Assembly: GCF_003259155.1 (NCBI RefSeq)
Contig: NZ_QGMQ01000010.1
Location: 1 to 64,000, forward strand
Direction of reading: 5' to 3'
Source: Marinimicrobium alkaliphilum
GTDB taxonomy: Bacteria > Pseudomonadota > Gammaproteobacteria > Pseudomonadales > Cellvibrionaceae
Length of the DNA: 64,000 bases
Shown here: positions 8,134-17,820 of the stretch, piece by piece
Numbering within the stretch: position 1 is the first letter of the stretch
Layout: each line of letters opens with the position of its first letter
Program-made: the position numbers and the translations under genes
The notes under the pieces: model-generated
The model's database searches: none
Told to the model about the DNA's origin: nothing
What the model saw: the letters and a program-made list of their open reading frames with translations, nothing else

Positions 8134-9438
8134 ATGACTGACCGCACAAACAACAACGGACTGACCCGTCGGGGCGTACTCAAGGGCATGGCTCTGGCTG
8201 CCGGGGGCACGGCCCTCTCTGGTCTCACCGGACCCGGCTTCAATTCACTCGCCTGGGCCAGTAATGGCAAGCCCGAAACCCGCTCTGCGCGTTTGGGTTT
8301 TATTGCGCTGACCGATGCGGCGCCGCTGTTTGTCGCGGCGGAAAAAGGTCTGTTTGCCAAACACGGCATGGATGATGTGCAGGTACTCAAGCAATCATCC
8401 TGGGGCACGACCCGCGATAATCTGGTGCTCGGCTCCCGTCGCGGCGGTATCGACGGGGCGCATATTCTGACCCCCATGCCTTACCTGATGACTGCCGGCG
8501 CCATGAGCGATCAGGTGGACATGCGTATCGTTGCGCGTTTGAACCTGGCCGGACAATGCATCTCCGTGGGCAATGAATACAAGGACCTGAACGTCGGCCT
8601 CGACACCACCGAGTTTGCCAAAGCGCTGGCGGCGAAGCGCAGCGGTGGCGATGCCGTGCGCGCGGCCATGACTTTTCCCGGCGGCACCCACGATTTGTGG
8701 ATTCGCTACTGGTTGGCCGCGGGCGGGATCGACTCCTATCGCAACATTGACACCATCGTGGTGCCCCCGGCGCAAATGGTCGCCAATATGCGGGTCGGCA
8801 GCATGGATACCTTTTGCGTATGCGAGCCCTGGAACCAGCAACTGGTGAACCAGAATATCGGCTACACCGCCAACACCACCGGCGAGCTGTGGCACAACCA
8901 TCCGGAAAAAGCCCTCGGCCTGCGCGCCGATTATGTCGACAACAATCCCAACGCCACCCGGGCGCTGGTGATGGCGGTGATGGAAGCGCAGATTTTTTGC
9001 GAGCAAGCGGAAAACAAGGAAGAAGTCGCGCAGATCTGTTCGCGTCGTCGCTGGATTCACGCGCCTTACGCCGACATTATCGACCGCATGCAGGGCAACT
9101 TCGATTACGGCACCGGGCGCGTAGTGGAAAACCACCCGGATCAGATGCGTTACTGGAACGATCACGCCTCCTACCCGTTCAAGAGCCACGACCTCTGGTT
9201 CCTGACCGAGAACCAACGCTGGGGCAACCTGCCACTGGATCTGGATACCCAAAGCCTGGTGAACCGGGTCAACCGCGAAGATATCTGGCGCGATGCCGCC
9301 GCCCGTTTGGGGATCGACAAAGCGGATATTCCCGAGTCCACCTCGCGCGGTAAAGAAACCTTTTTCGACGGCAAGGTATTCGACCCGGAAAACCCCAAAG
9401 CCTATCTCGAAAGTCTGGCCATCACCCGCATGGGTTAA
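8134..9438 (+). CDS. nrtA: Nitrate/nitrite ABC transporter substrate-binding protein (NrtA/NasF type)
   Basis: About 434 residues. The N-terminus carries a twin-arginine signal (TRRGVLKGMALAAGG), so the folded protein is exported by Tat. The mature part belongs to the CmpA/NrtA family and begins RLGFIALTDAAPLFVAAEKGLF. It has the conserved GTHDLWIRYWLAAGGID and PPAQMVANMRVGSMD segments around the anion site. It delivers nitrate or nitrite to the NrtB/NrtC transporter. The ATG at 8134 is preceded by GAGGA. It is first in the nrtABC operon behind a sigma-54 promoter and a conditional terminator. Specificity for nitrate rather than cyanate or bicarbonate rests on the family and the neighbouring NasR. 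Confidence 0.9.
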   Translation: MTDRTNNNGLTRRGVLKGMALAAGGTALSGLTGPGFNSLAWASNGKPETRSARLGFIALTDAAPLFVAAEKGLFAKHGMDDVQVLKQSSWGTTRDNLVLGSRRGGIDGAHILTPMPYLMTAGAMSDQVDMRIVARLNLAGQCISVGNEYKDLNVGLDTTEFAKALAAKRSGGDAVRAAMTFPGGTHDLWIRYWLAAGGIDSYRNIDTIVVPPAQMVANMRVGSMDTFCVCEPWNQQLVNQNIGYTANTTGELWHNHPEKALGLRADYVDNNPNATRALVMAVMEAQIFCEQAENKEEVAQICSRRRWIHAPYADIIDRMQGNFDYGTGRVVENHPDQMRYWNDHASYPFKSHDLWFLTENQRWGNLPLDLDTQSLVNRVNREDIWRDAAARLGIDKADIPESTSRGKETFFDGKVFDPENPKAYLESLAITRMG

Positions 9439-9465
9439 GCCGATTTACGTCAAGAGGAAGTCATT

Positions 9466-10335
9466 ATGTCTGAATCAAAAACCCTTGCAGTGAGCTCGCC
9501 GGTGGCGCGCCTGCAACTGCCCAGTGCTGAAACTCTGGCCCAACACGGTCGGCGCGTCGGGCGGTTTTTCCTGCGTCAAATAGTGCCGCCGGTGGTGGTC
9601 ATCGGTGCTCTGCTATTGCTCTGGGAAGTGCTCTGCTCACGCCCCGGCGCCATGCTGCCCGCGCCGTCGCAAATGCTGGACGACACCTGGGAGTTGATCG
9701 TCAATCCCTTTTACGATTACGGCGGCAACGACGTGGGCATGGGCTGGCAGGTATTGGCGAGCCTGGAACGGGTTGCCTACGGTTATTCACTGGCCGTGAT
9801 TGTCGGCGTCGCCCTGGGCGTGTTGGTGGGCAAATCCACCTGGGCCATGCGCGGGCTGGACCCGCTCTTTCAGGTCCTGCGCACGGTGCCGCCACTGGCG
9901 TGGTTGCCCATTTCCCTGGCGGCCTTTCAGGCCAGTAATCCCTCGGCCATCTTTGTGATTTTTATCACCGCGATCTGGCCGATCATCATCAATACCTCGG
10001 TGGGTGTGCGCAATATTCCGGAAGACTATCGCAACGTTGCGCGAGTGTTACGCCTCAACGGTTTTGAAAACTTTACCAAGATCATGTTGCCCGCCGCCGC
10101 GCCCTATGTGTTCTCCGGTTTACGCATCGGCATCGGTCTGTCCTGGCTTGCGATTGTCGCCGCCGAGATGTTGATTGGCGGTGTCGGTATCGGCTTCTTT
10201 ATCTGGGATGCCTGGAACGCCTCGCAAATCAGCGACATCGTGTTGGCACTGATTTACGTCGGACTGGTGGGTTATGCCCTGGATGCTCTGGTCGGTTTGG
10301 TCGGCAAGCGCGTCACCCGTGGCACCGCCTCTTAA
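9466..10335 (+). CDS. nrtB: Nitrate ABC transporter permease
   Basis: A 289-residue inner-membrane permease of the NrtB/SsuC/TauC group, with about six membrane segments. The EAA-loop region, which contacts the ATPase, is visible in ARVLRLNGFENFTKIMLPAA. A hydrophilic N-terminus of about 35 residues precedes the first helix. It starts 27 nt after nrtA with a ribosome-binding site AGAGGAAG and is followed after 37 nt by the ATPase gene. It would form the channel for nitrate import from the periplasm. Confidence 0.9.
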   Translation: MSESKTLAVSSPVARLQLPSAETLAQHGRRVGRFFLRQIVPPVVVIGALLLLWEVLCSRPGAMLPAPSQMLDDTWELIVNPFYDYGGNDVGMGWQVLASLERVAYGYSLAVIVGVALGVLVGKSTWAMRGLDPLFQVLRTVPPLAWLPISLAAFQASNPSAIFVIFITAIWPIIINTSVGVRNIPEDYRNVARVLRLNGFENFTKIMLPAAAPYVFSGLRIGIGLSWLAIVAAEMLIGGVGIGFFIWDAWNASQISDIVLALIYVGLVGYALDALVGLVGKRVTRGTAS

Positions 10336-10372
10336 CCGCCACTGACTACTCGATTCCGCACAGGAGAAGATC

Positions 10373-11221
10373 ATGAACAATCGTTACTTGAGTGTCGACA
10401 GCGTCGACAAGGTATTCGGCACCGAGCCCAACACCACCCGCGTTCTGGACAAGGTCAACCTGACGGTTGAGAAAGGCGAGTACATTTCCATCATCGGCCA
10501 CTCGGGCTGCGGCAAGTCCACCTTGCTCAATATCATCGCCGGATTGCACACCGCCAGCAGCGGCTATGTGATTCTCGATGGCAAGGAAGTGAATGCGCCC
10601 GGGCCGGATCGCAGCCTGGTGTTTCAGAACCACTCGCTGCTGCCCTGGCTGACGGTGTACGAGAACGTGACGCTCGCCGTCAACAAGGTCTTCAAGAACA
10701 AAAAAAACGCCACCGAACGCAAAGCCTGGGCTCTGAAAAATCTGGAGATGGTGGGCATGTCGCACGCGCTCAACCGCTTGCCGTCGGAAATTTCCGGGGG
10801 CATGAAACAGCGAGTCGGTATTGCCCGGGCGCTCGCCATGGAGCCCAAGCTATTGCTGCTGGACGAGCCCTTTGGCGCGCTCGATGCACTGACCCGCGCC
10901 CACCTGCAAGACGAGGTGATGCGCATCCAGGCCGAACTGAACAATACCGTGTTGATGATCACTCACGATGTTGACGAGGCGGTGTTGCTATCTGACCGGA
11001 TTGTGATGATGACCAACGGCCCGGAGGCCACCATCGGGGAAATTCTCGATATTCGCCTGCCGCGCCCGCGCGACCGCATCGCCCTGGCAGACAACCCCGA
11101 GTACAACCACTACCGGCGCGAGGTGCTGCGCTTCCTGCACGAGAAGCAACGCAAAGTCGCCCCGCTGCCCAAGGCCGATAAGGCCAACCCTGTCCCTCAG
11201 GCGAGCGCCAAGCGCGCCTGA
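10373..11221 (+). CDS. nrtD: Nitrate ABC transporter ATP-binding protein
   Basis: A 282-residue ABC ATPase that powers nitrate uptake. Walker A (GHSGCGKSTLL), Q-loop (VFQNHSLLPW), signature (ISGGMKQRVGIARAL), Walker B (LLLLDEPFGALDALTR) and the H-loop (MITHDVDEA) are all present. It is a single-domain NrtD/NasD form, without the NrtA-like C-terminal extension of cyanobacterial NrtC. The start ATG (10373) follows AGGAGAAG. It closes the operon; a hairpin separates it from the convergent nasR gene. No nitrate or nitrite reductase gene is in the window. Confidence 0.9.
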   Translation: MNNRYLSVDSVDKVFGTEPNTTRVLDKVNLTVEKGEYISIIGHSGCGKSTLLNIIAGLHTASSGYVILDGKEVNAPGPDRSLVFQNHSLLPWLTVYENVTLAVNKVFKNKKNATERKAWALKNLEMVGMSHALNRLPSEISGGMKQRVGIARALAMEPKLLLLDEPFGALDALTRAHLQDEVMRIQAELNNTVLMITHDVDEAVLLSDRIVMMTNGPEATIGEILDIRLPRPRDRIALADNPEYNHYRREVLRFLHEKQRKVAPLPKADKANPVPQASAKRA

Positions 11222-11235
11222 TACCCGGGAAACGG

Positions 11236-11260
11236 CCCCGATTACAGGCGTGTATCGGGG
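11236..11260. terminator. Hairpin between convergent nrtD and nasR
   Basis: CCCCGATTACA (11236-11246) pairs with TGTATCGGGG (11251-11260) around GGCG. TCGGTTCTTT follows on the plus strand, a modest T-rich tail. It lies 14 nt after the nrtD stop and 13 nt after the nasR stop, and may end both transcripts. Confidence 0.7.
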
Positions 11261-11273
11261 TCGGTTCTTTGGC

Positions 11274-12602
11274 TCAGCTTTTCGCGGTAAACAGATCTTC
11301 CATCGCCAGGGTGTCTTTGGCGACATCGGCCAGGCGGCGATTCTGCGCCATGGCGACCTTGCGTAAAAAGCGGTAGGCCTCGTCTTCGCTCAGGTCGCGA
11401 CAGCGCATCAGCATGCCCTTGGCCTTCTCCACGCACTTGCGCTCTTCCAGTGCTGCCCTCGCCTGCTGTAATTCTTCGCTCATCGCCTGTAACTTGAGCG
11501 CCTGGCTCTGTACCAACTCAAACAGCGAGCGTCCGAGCTGGGTACCGGTGCATCCGGTGTCGTAGGTGTGGGGGGCACTTTCATTCAGGCCCGCCACCGA
11601 GTCGCGACTGAAGAACACCGCCATGGCGCCGGTGTCGCGGGCTTTCGCCAGCTGATCAATCTGTACTTTGTGGCAGGTAAGGTCCGAGCGCGCCGCCTTG
11701 ATTTTGCATTGGCACAAAGCGGTGAGTGACAGCTCCAGAGTGTCCTCCAGAGCCTTCATGGCGTTGATCCGTTTTGAAGTGCAGGCGAACCAGGCATCGC
11801 TCAGATCCCGGTCGGCGACGCCATCGGCCACCGCGGCAAACGCAATTCGCCGAAAACGTTCCAGCTCGACCTGATGCACCGAGACGGTTTGCTGCCACTG
11901 CGCCAGAGCTTCGGATTCGGCAAAATCAAAAAAGATCTGAAAACAGCGTTCCTGATTGTCGATCAAGTGCCGCAATCGGCGCGAGAACTGTTGATCAAAG
12001 TTGCCCTGGGCAAACCCGGCCGAGCCCACAGCGCGCTCCTGCCCGGCGAACTCCTTGCCCTGCATCAGGTGAAACATGGCCACCAGACTGCGGGAGATGT
12101 CCGGATCCGAGGCCGAGTCCGCGGTTTCAAAAACAATCGCCAACAGGCTCTGTATCAACTGGCCGTAGCCATCGATGATACTACTGGGTTGGGGTTTGAG
12201 CTGATCAATGTCGATGCGTACCTGACCCAGTTCATCCAGCCCGTGCAGAGCACCGGCTATGCGGTTGAACAAACGGCTCGCGCCAGCGTTGCAGTGCGAC
12301 TCGATATCGACTCCGGCAAGGCTTGCCCGAAACACCTGCTCGGCCACCCGGGCCTTGTCGATCTGGGTTTGCCGCACCTCGGCGCAACGCTGCCCGCCTG
12401 AGCCCAGGTACATGTTGGAGGCCCCGCGCTCCAGCTGCAGTGCATGTACCAGGTTGCTGATGGCCGCCACCAACTGGCCCGTCCCCAGAAGCAACTCCAG
12501 CCCGAGCAGGTCACAACGTTTGGAAGCCAGCAGGTATTCGGCCACGCCCGCTGAGGCGGGGGTGGCGACATTTGACGGCGTATCGCGCCGGGATTGATTC
12601 AT
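11274..12602 (-). CDS. nasR: NIT-ANTAR nitrate-sensing antiterminator (NasR type)
   Basis: About 442 residues. The N-terminal three quarters are helical and match the nitrate/nitrite-sensing NIT domain (LVHALQLERGASNMYLGS near residue 50, with the ligand-type arginine). The last 55 residues are an ANTAR RNA-binding domain (ERKCVEKAKGMLMRCRDLSEDEAYRFLRKVAM). In Klebsiella, NasR binds nitrate or nitrite and then the two-hairpin leader RNA, preventing termination upstream of nasF. Here the gene converges on nrtABC, whose leader has the matching elements. I chose the ATG at 12602 (MNQSRRDTPS), with GAGGCAG upstream. Confidence 0.88.
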   Translation of the reverse strand: MNQSRRDTPSNVATPASAGVAEYLLASKRCDLLGLELLLGTGQLVAAISNLVHALQLERGASNMYLGSGGQRCAEVRQTQIDKARVAEQVFRASLAGVDIESHCNAGASRLFNRIAGALHGLDELGQVRIDIDQLKPQPSSIIDGYGQLIQSLLAIVFETADSASDPDISRSLVAMFHLMQGKEFAGQERAVGSAGFAQGNFDQQFSRRLRHLIDNQERCFQIFFDFAESEALAQWQQTVSVHQVELERFRRIAFAAVADGVADRDLSDAWFACTSKRINAMKALEDTLELSLTALCQCKIKAARSDLTCHKVQIDQLAKARDTGAMAVFFSRDSVAGLNESAPHTYDTGCTGTQLGRSLFELVQSQALKLQAMSEELQQARAALEERKCVEKAKGMLMRCRDLSEDEAYRFLRKVAMAQNRRLADVAKDTLAMEDLFTAKS

Positions 12603-12754
12603 GGCTCTGCCTCGCACAGGTAAGCGCACCCGCAACCGGGTACCACTGCCTATGACAAAGCAAATTTAAGACCAAAAGCGAAGAAGTGCCGACTTTTGGA
12701 CAAAAGCGGCGGGTTTTGCACGCGTCCGATGCGCATTCAGGTCAACGCGCACCA

Positions 12755-13021
12755 CTAGCGAACAAACGAGAGACCGATAGCGTTACGGTTTTGGTGCATA
12801 ACGCGCATCCTGACCGGGTCCAGATTGATCGGACCCACGCTCTTTCGAAAGCGCACCTGTAGCTCGGTACCCACTGGCGGGCAAGGCTGGTTTTCGATTT
12901 CAACCCGGGCACCACCGTCGGATATGTCTTTGGTAAAGCCGACAATCAGGCCGATACTGGGATGCTGCATCTCCACCCGAATAGCGGCGGAGGTGCGCTT
13001 ATATTGACGACGCTCTGGCAT
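12755..13021 (-). CDS. Small PilZ-domain protein
   Basis: An 88-residue single-domain protein. The PilZ c-di-GMP-binding residues are visible: a basic N-terminus with RRQYKR (RxxxR type) and DISDGGARVEIE (the D/NxSxxG motif), then a beta-barrel rest ending AIGLSFVR. It probably binds c-di-GMP and signals to a partner through the barrel. The ATG at 13021 has AAGGAG eight bases upstream. It follows purC on the same strand with an 80-nt gap containing a hairpin, so co-transcription is uncertain. Confidence 0.85.
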   Translation of the reverse strand: MPERRQYKRTSAAIRVEMQHPSIGLIVGFTKDISDGGARVEIENQPCPPVGTELQVRFRKSVGPINLDPVRMRVMHQNRNAIGLSFVR

Positions 13022-13042
13022 ACAGGGCTCCTTGTTATAATG

Positions 13043-13073
13043 GCCGGGCAGCTCGTTGGCAGCCCGGCTTTTT
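13043..13073 (+). other. GC-rich hairpin with T-run on the plus strand
   Basis: GCCGGGC (13043-13049) and GCCCGGC (13062-13068) form a stem followed by TTTTT. By sequence it is a plus-strand terminator, yet the genes on both sides run on the minus strand. It could stop antisense transcription into purC, or be part of the 5' region of the PilZ gene. Confidence 0.4.
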
Positions 13074-13100
13074 CCTATGGAGTCTGGGGGGCCTGCGGGG

Positions 13101-13811
13101 TTAAAACGTCAATCCCAAACGTTGACCCACCAGCTCATAGGATTCAACCACATTGCCGAGGTTCTGGCGGAAGCGGTCTTTATCCAGCTTCTCGCGCGTG
13201 TCCTTGTCCCACAGGCGGCAGCCATCGGGAGAGAACTCATCGCCCAGAACGATTTCGCCGTTGAACAGGCCAAATTCGATCTTGAAGTCCACCAACAGCA
13301 TGTTGCCACCGGCAAACAACTCCACCAACACATCGTTGACCTTGAACGTCAGCTCTTTCATTTTAGTCAATTGTTCAGGTTTCGCCCAGCCAAACGACTC
13401 GATGTGGTACTCGTTCACCATGGGATCGCCCAGAGCATCGTTTTTGAGAAAGAATTCAAAGGTTGGCGGCGTCAGGGCGATGCCTTCTTCAACACCGTAG
13501 CGGCGACAGATCGAGCCCGCCGCAAAGTTGCGCACTACACACTCCACCGGAATCATGTCGAGTTTTTTTACAAGACACTCGGTATCCGACAGCAGTTTTT
13601 CAAAGTGCGTGGGGATACCGGCAGCGGCCAGTTTTTCCATGATAAAGGCATTGAACTTGTTGTTGACCATGCCTTTGCGTTCGAGCTGCTCAATTCTTTT
13701 GCCGTCAAACGCCGAGGTGTCGTTGCGGAACAACAGCACCAGATAATCGGGGTTATCGGTGGTGTAAACGGATTTGGCCTTGCCGGCGTAAAGCTCGTCG
13801 CGCTTTTCCAT
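13101..13811 (-). CDS. purC: Phosphoribosylaminoimidazole-succinocarboxamide synthase
   Basis: A 236-residue enzyme that joins aspartate to CAIR using ATP in purine synthesis (EC 6.3.2.6). The length equals E. coli PurC (237). Conserved segments include [12 protein letters not shown] near the N-terminus, [11 protein letters not shown], and LVDFKIEFG followed by [12 protein letters not shown], the ATP and substrate region. The start is the ATG at 13811 (MEKRDELY) after AAAGGT; the upstream start adds seven residues without support. It is last in the dapA-bamC-hydrolase-purC group, the order found in Pseudomonas. Confidence 0.95.
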   Translation of the reverse strand: MEKRDELYAGKAKSVYTTDNPDYLVLLFRNDTSAFDGKRIEQLERKGMVNNKFNAFIMEKLAAAGIPTHFEKLLSDTECLVKKLDMIPVECVVRNFAAGSICRRYGVEEGIALTPPTFEFFLKNDALGDPMVNEYHIESFGWAKPEQLTKMKELTFKVNDVLVELFAGGNMLLVDFKIEFGLFNGEIVLGDEFSPDGCRLWDKDTREKLDKDRFRQNLGNVVESYELVGQRLGLTF

Positions 13812-13838
13812 GGGTGTACCTTTCAGTATCAATCGCTG

Positions 13839-14597
13839 TTAAGTCAGTGCCAGCCAGTCGAAGCCCTGGTCCTGGCACGCATAAATGGTTTGCTGGATGT
13901 CTGCCGTTACCCCGGCTAACGTCTGTTGCGCTACGGCCAGGCTATTGTTCTGCTGGCTGATATGGGCCACGACCAGATGTTGCAGTCGCTCGCGCTCCAG
14001 ACGCTCAAGAAGGCCTGCAGCCTGCTGGTTACTCAGGTGCCCCCACTGTCCGCCTACGCGGCGCTTGAGTGACACCGGGTAAGGGCCGGAGGCAAGCATG
14101 CCCGGGTCGTGATTGGCCTCCAGCACCAGCGCGTCACAGCCCTGATAGCTGGCCTCTACGTGGGGCGTAATACTACCCAAATCGGTGAGGATTCCCAAGC
14201 GTTTGCCCGCCCGTTCGAGCACAAATTGTGTCGGTTCGCGGGCATCGTGGGGCACTGCGACAGGCTGAACCGCCAAACCGGCCAGCGAAAAGCGGCCGTA
14301 GCCTTCGATCAGGCGCAGATCGGGCAGACGCCCGTAGTCGCGGCTCTGGTAGGTGCCTGGGGTCATATAGACCGGCAGTTGATGGCGCCGGGCCAAGGCC
14401 GCGACGCCTTTGATGTGGTCCCCGTGTTCGTGGGTGACCAGTATCGCGAGCAGCTCATCGGCGCGACGGCCCAGGCGCTGGAGGCGGAGCTCCGCCTCTT
14501 TGGCGCTGAAGCCGCAATCAATCAGCAGCGCGCCCTCATCCCACTCCACCAGCGTGGCATTGCCACTGCTGCCGCTGCCCAGTGACGCAAAGCGCAC
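13839..14597 (-). CDS. Metallo-beta-lactamase-fold hydrolase (YycJ/WalJ-like)
   Basis: A 252-residue MBL-fold enzyme. The metal-binding motif THEHGDHIKG is at about residue 55, and other ligands lie in VLEANHDPGML and HISQQNNS. The N-terminus FASLGSGSSGNATLVEW is typical of the YycJ family, thought to be a DNA exonuclease in Gram-positive bacteria. It starts at a GTG (14597), 11 nt after bamC, and purC follows 27 nt later. The gene is a regular member of the dapA-bamC-purC cluster in Pseudomonas relatives. The substrate here is unknown. Confidence 0.85.
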   Translation of the reverse strand: MRFASLGSGSSGNATLVEWDEGALLIDCGFSAKEAELRLQRLGRRADELLAILVTHEHGDHIKGVAALARRHQLPVYMTPGTYQSRDYGRLPDLRLIEGYGRFSLAGLAVQPVAVPHDAREPTQFVLERAGKRLGILTDLGSITPHVEASYQGCDALVLEANHDPGMLASGPYPVSLKRRVGGQWGHLSNQQAAGLLERLERERLQHLVVAHISQQNNSLAVAQQTLAGVTADIQQTIYACQDQGFDWLALT

Positions 14598-14608
14598 TCG
14601 GCAGCGCC

Positions 14609-15790
14609 TTAAAGCAGGTTATTGCGCAGGATGGTCAGCAGCTCACGCGCCTGACGCGAGGGCAAGCGCTGGCCATAGGGGTCGCGCAAGTAGGCATCGA
14701 CGCTGCCCGCTTCACCGCGCACCACCAGCAGGTAGCCGGGCGCATCCGGGGAAGCGCGTTCAGCACTGCCATCACCGGGTGCTTCGAGTACGTTCTCCGG
14801 CAGGTTGGCCAGCAGAGCATCCAAAGTATAGGGTGAGCTGGGTTCAGGCTGGGCCCGCCCCGCACGGGTAAAGGTACGCCGGAACCAGCCCGGCTCGGAA
14901 TCCGGCGGACGGCGATAATGCAGATAATACACACCGGCACTGGAGTCACGATCAAGCTGGGTAAAGCCTTCCCGGTTGGTGGCATGGGTCAGGGTCGCGA
15001 TGGCGCGCTCCATATCCAGCTCCAGGTTGAGCACCGGCTCGGCGCCGCGCATCTGCACGCCCGCCTTGGTGCGCCCGCCAATATCCTGAGCCAACAGCGA
15101 GGTGCCCACGGTATCGGCATCTGCCGCCAGGGTCGCGGCCAGCTCGTCGAGCAGCCAGCTTTCACGCTCGCCGCTGGAAGAGCGGCTCGGCCAGTCGGGA
15201 ATATCGCCGGCCTGGACCTGCTCCTGCGGTGCGCTCATGTGCAGGATATGGATTTCCGTAGTATCCGCGTGAACGCCACGGTCAATCTGGATCCGGTAGC
15301 GATCGTAATTGGTCGGGTCGGTACGGAATTCCACCCAGCTGGTTTCCAGAAGCCCCAGACTGGTATCGGCGCGCTCCACACCCAGATCGTTCTGGTTCAG
15401 GAAGTGGCGCACCCGGGGCCATACTTCGCCGGGAGAAACATTCATCAGGATCCAGCGCTGCTCTTGCAGACGCTGAATACGCACCCGCTCTTCGAGCATG
15501 TTGGTGGACAGCGGTTGCGGCCGGGGTACGGCGTAGCGGTTGGCCTCCGGACGGAAGGCATCGTCGACCTCGGTAATGGGCGGAATCTCGTAGAGCTCGC
15601 CGATGCGGCCACTGTCGAGATCACTCGGAATGACCAGCGGCTGGATGTTATCCGCCTTCAGGTAGTCATCTTCGCGGTTGCGAAAGTAACCGTCGTCGCC
15701 CCAAAGGATACAGCCGTTGAGTGATGCCGCAGCAAAACCCAACAGCGCGAGGCGCCACAGGCGCGCCTTTTTAACACACATTATTGTCAT
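14609..15790 (-). CDS. bamC: Outer-membrane assembly lipoprotein BamC
   Basis: A 393-residue lipoprotein of the BAM complex, which inserts beta-barrel proteins in the outer membrane. The signal peptide ends at FAAASLNGC, and the mature N-terminus is the extended region that contacts BamD in the family (LKADNIQPLVIPSDL). Two helix-grip domains follow (around WILMNVSPGEVW and ARELLTILRNNLL). It is a little longer than E. coli BamC (344). I chose the ATG at 15790 (MTIMCVKKARL), with AAGAGAC upstream; 15781 is possible. It starts 10 nt after dapA. Confidence 0.92.
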   Translation of the reverse strand: MTIMCVKKARLWRLALLGFAAASLNGCILWGDDGYFRNREDDYLKADNIQPLVIPSDLDSGRIGELYEIPPITEVDDAFRPEANRYAVPRPQPLSTNMLEERVRIQRLQEQRWILMNVSPGEVWPRVRHFLNQNDLGVERADTSLGLLETSWVEFRTDPTNYDRYRIQIDRGVHADTTEIHILHMSAPQEQVQAGDIPDWPSRSSSGERESWLLDELAATLAADADTVGTSLLAQDIGGRTKAGVQMRGAEPVLNLELDMERAIATLTHATNREGFTQLDRDSSAGVYYLHYRRPPDSEPGWFRRTFTRAGRAQPEPSSPYTLDALLANLPENVLEAPGDGSAERASPDAPGYLLVVRGEAGSVDAYLRDPYGQRLPSRQARELLTILRNNLL

Positions 15791-15800
15791 GAAACGTCTC

Positions 15801-16676
15801 TTATAGCACTCCGGCGTTAACGAGGGCCGCACGGACCGGCTCGTGAAATTGTTCCGACAGGGGCGTCATCGGCAGGCGGATACCGCCCTGAATGAGGCCC
15901 ATTTGCTGTACTGCCCATTTGGCCGGAATCGGGTTGGACTCCACAAACATGGCCTTATGCAGGGGCATCAACTCATCGTTGAGCGCCCGGGCGTCGTCGG
16001 CTTTGCCGTCGATCGCCAGCTGGCACAGGCGGGCAATGGCCTTGGGTACGACATTGGCGGTGACAGAAATATCCCCATCGCCGCCCAAAAGCATCAATTC
16101 CACGGCCGTAGCGTCGTCACCGGAGATGACCACGAAGTCCTTGCCGGTGTTCTCAATCAGGGTACGGGCGCGCACCATATCGCCGGTGGCTTCCTTGATA
16201 CCCACGATATTGGGCACCTGGGCCAGGCGCAGGACGGTCTCAGGCAACATATCCACACCGGTACGGCCCGGCACGTTGTACAGCAATTGCGGCAACGCCA
16301 CGGCCTTGGCGATATAGTCGTGGTGCAGAAACAGGCCTTCCTGGGTCGGCTTGTTGTAATAAGGGGTGACTGATAGACAGGCGTCTGCGCCCGAGTCCTT
16401 GGCGGACTGGGTCAGCTCCACGGCCTCGGCGGTGGAGTTGGCACCGGTACCGGCAATCACCGGGATGCGACCCTTGACCTGCTCGACCACGCGTTTGATG
16501 ACCTGTTTGTGCTCTTTAAAGTCCAGGGTGGCCGATTCGCCGGTGGTGCCTACCGCCACCAGGGCGTTGGTACCTTGCTCGATATGCCACTCCACCAGAC
16601 GCTCCAGACTGTCCCAGTCCAGGGCGTTGTCGGGGGTCATGGGGGTAACCAGGGCAACAATGCTGCCTCTAATCAT
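15801..16676 (-). CDS. dapA: 4-hydroxy-tetrahydrodipicolinate synthase
   Basis: A 291-residue TIM-barrel enzyme of lysine and diaminopimelate synthesis (EC 4.3.3.7). It condenses pyruvate with aspartate semialdehyde. Visible residues are TTGES with the catalytic threonines, YNVPGRTGVDM with the catalytic tyrosine, and IVGIKEATGD with the Schiff-base lysine. The length matches E. coli DapA (292). The ATG at 16676 follows TGGAG. It leads the dapA-bamC-hydrolase-purC operon. Confidence 0.96.
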   Translation of the reverse strand: MIRGSIVALVTPMTPDNALDWDSLERLVEWHIEQGTNALVAVGTTGESATLDFKEHKQVIKRVVEQVKGRIPVIAGTGANSTAEAVELTQSAKDSGADACLSVTPYYNKPTQEGLFLHHDYIAKAVALPQLLYNVPGRTGVDMLPETVLRLAQVPNIVGIKEATGDMVRARTLIENTGKDFVVISGDDATAVELMLLGGDGDISVTANVVPKAIARLCQLAIDGKADDARALNDELMPLHKAMFVESNPIPAKWAVQQMGLIQGGIRLPMTPLSEQFHEPVRAALVNAGVL

Positions 16677-16749
16677 CGCGGACTCCAGTGTCAGGGGTTG
16701 GCCCTTGGTGGGGCTGAGGTATCAAAACAAAGGCGCCATGGTACTGGCG

Positions 16750-17820
16750 CTACTTTTTGAAGTCCAGCATGCGTTGCAAGGGCACCATGGCCTGCTCCGC
16801 CAGGGCCGGGTCGACATGGATCTCGTTGTCGTCGCGCTCGAACACATCTGCCAGGTTTTCCAGGGCGTTCATGGCCATCCACGGGCAGCTGGCGCAGCTG
16901 CGGCAGGTGGCGCCGTTGCCGGCGGTGGGGGCGACATGAAAGGTCTTGTCCGGACACAGCTGCTGCATCTTATAGAAGATGCCCTGATCAGTCGCGACGA
17001 TAAAGGTCTGGTTCGGCAGGGTCTGCGCCGCCTTGATCAGCTGCGAGGTAGAGCCCACCACATCCGCCAACGCCACCACCGAGTCCGGCGATTCCGGGTG
17101 CACCAGCACCGCCGCGTCCGGGTACAGGGTTTTCAGGTCTTCCACACCTTTGGATTTGAACTCTTCGTGCACGATGCAGGCGCCATCCCACAGGAGTACG
17201 TCGGCGCCGGTCTGCTTTTTGACGTAGTTGCCCAGGTGTTTGTCCGGTGCCCAGAGGATTTTTTCGCCGCGCTTGTCCAGGTAGTCCACCACGTCCAGCG
17301 CAATGCTGGAGGTGACCACCCAGTCGGCCCGGGCTTTGACTGCAGCCGAAGTATTGGCATAGACCACTACGGTGCGATCCGGGTGTTGGTCGCAGAAATC
17401 CGAGAAGGCCTCGACCGGGCAGCCCAGATCCAGGGAACAGGTGGCCTCCAGAGTCGGCATCAGCACGCGCTTTTCCGGTGTGAGGATCTTGGCGGTCTCG
17501 CCCATAAATTTGACCCCGGCGACAACCAGCGTGTCTGCCGGATGGTCCTTGCCGAAGCGGGCCATTTCCAGAGAGTCAGCCACGCAGCCACCGGTCTCTT
17601 CGGCCAAGGCCTGAATCAGAGGGTCGGTGTAATAATGAGCCACAAGCACGGCGTTATGCTGCTGTAACAGCACTTTAATCCGTTCGCGGTAAGCTTGTTC
17701 CTGCTCGGGTGTGTACTGGGGGGCGTGCCAGGCGCGCGCCAGATGCGCTTGAACCAATTCGCGCGCGGCCTCGCTGGCCACCTGCGCCTCCCGGCTCACC
17801 AGGGGTTGTTCAGCTGACAT
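16750..17820 (-). CDS. nadA: Quinolinate synthase A
   Basis: A 356-residue [4Fe-4S] enzyme that condenses iminoaspartate and dihydroxyacetone phosphate to quinolinate in NAD synthesis (EC 2.5.1.72). The motif [19 protein letters not shown] and the three cluster cysteines are visible ([16 protein letters not shown]; the CRSCASC block near residue 320). The start is the ATG at 17820 (MSAEQPLVS), not the upstream in-frame one. The next pathway enzyme, NadC, is encoded 23 kb away in the same window; nadB is absent. Confidence 0.95.
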   Translation of the reverse strand: MSAEQPLVSREAQVASEAARELVQAHLARAWHAPQYTPEQEQAYRERIKVLLQQHNAVLVAHYYTDPLIQALAEETGGCVADSLEMARFGKDHPADTLVVAGVKFMGETAKILTPEKRVLMPTLEATCSLDLGCPVEAFSDFCDQHPDRTVVVYANTSAAVKARADWVVTSSIALDVVDYLDKRGEKILWAPDKHLGNYVKKQTGADVLLWDGACIVHEEFKSKGVEDLKTLYPDAAVLVHPESPDSVVALADVVGSTSQLIKAAQTLPNQTFIVATDQGIFYKMQQLCPDKTFHVAPTAGNGATCRSCASCPWMAMNALENLADVFERDDNEIHVDPALAEQAMVPLQRMLDFKK

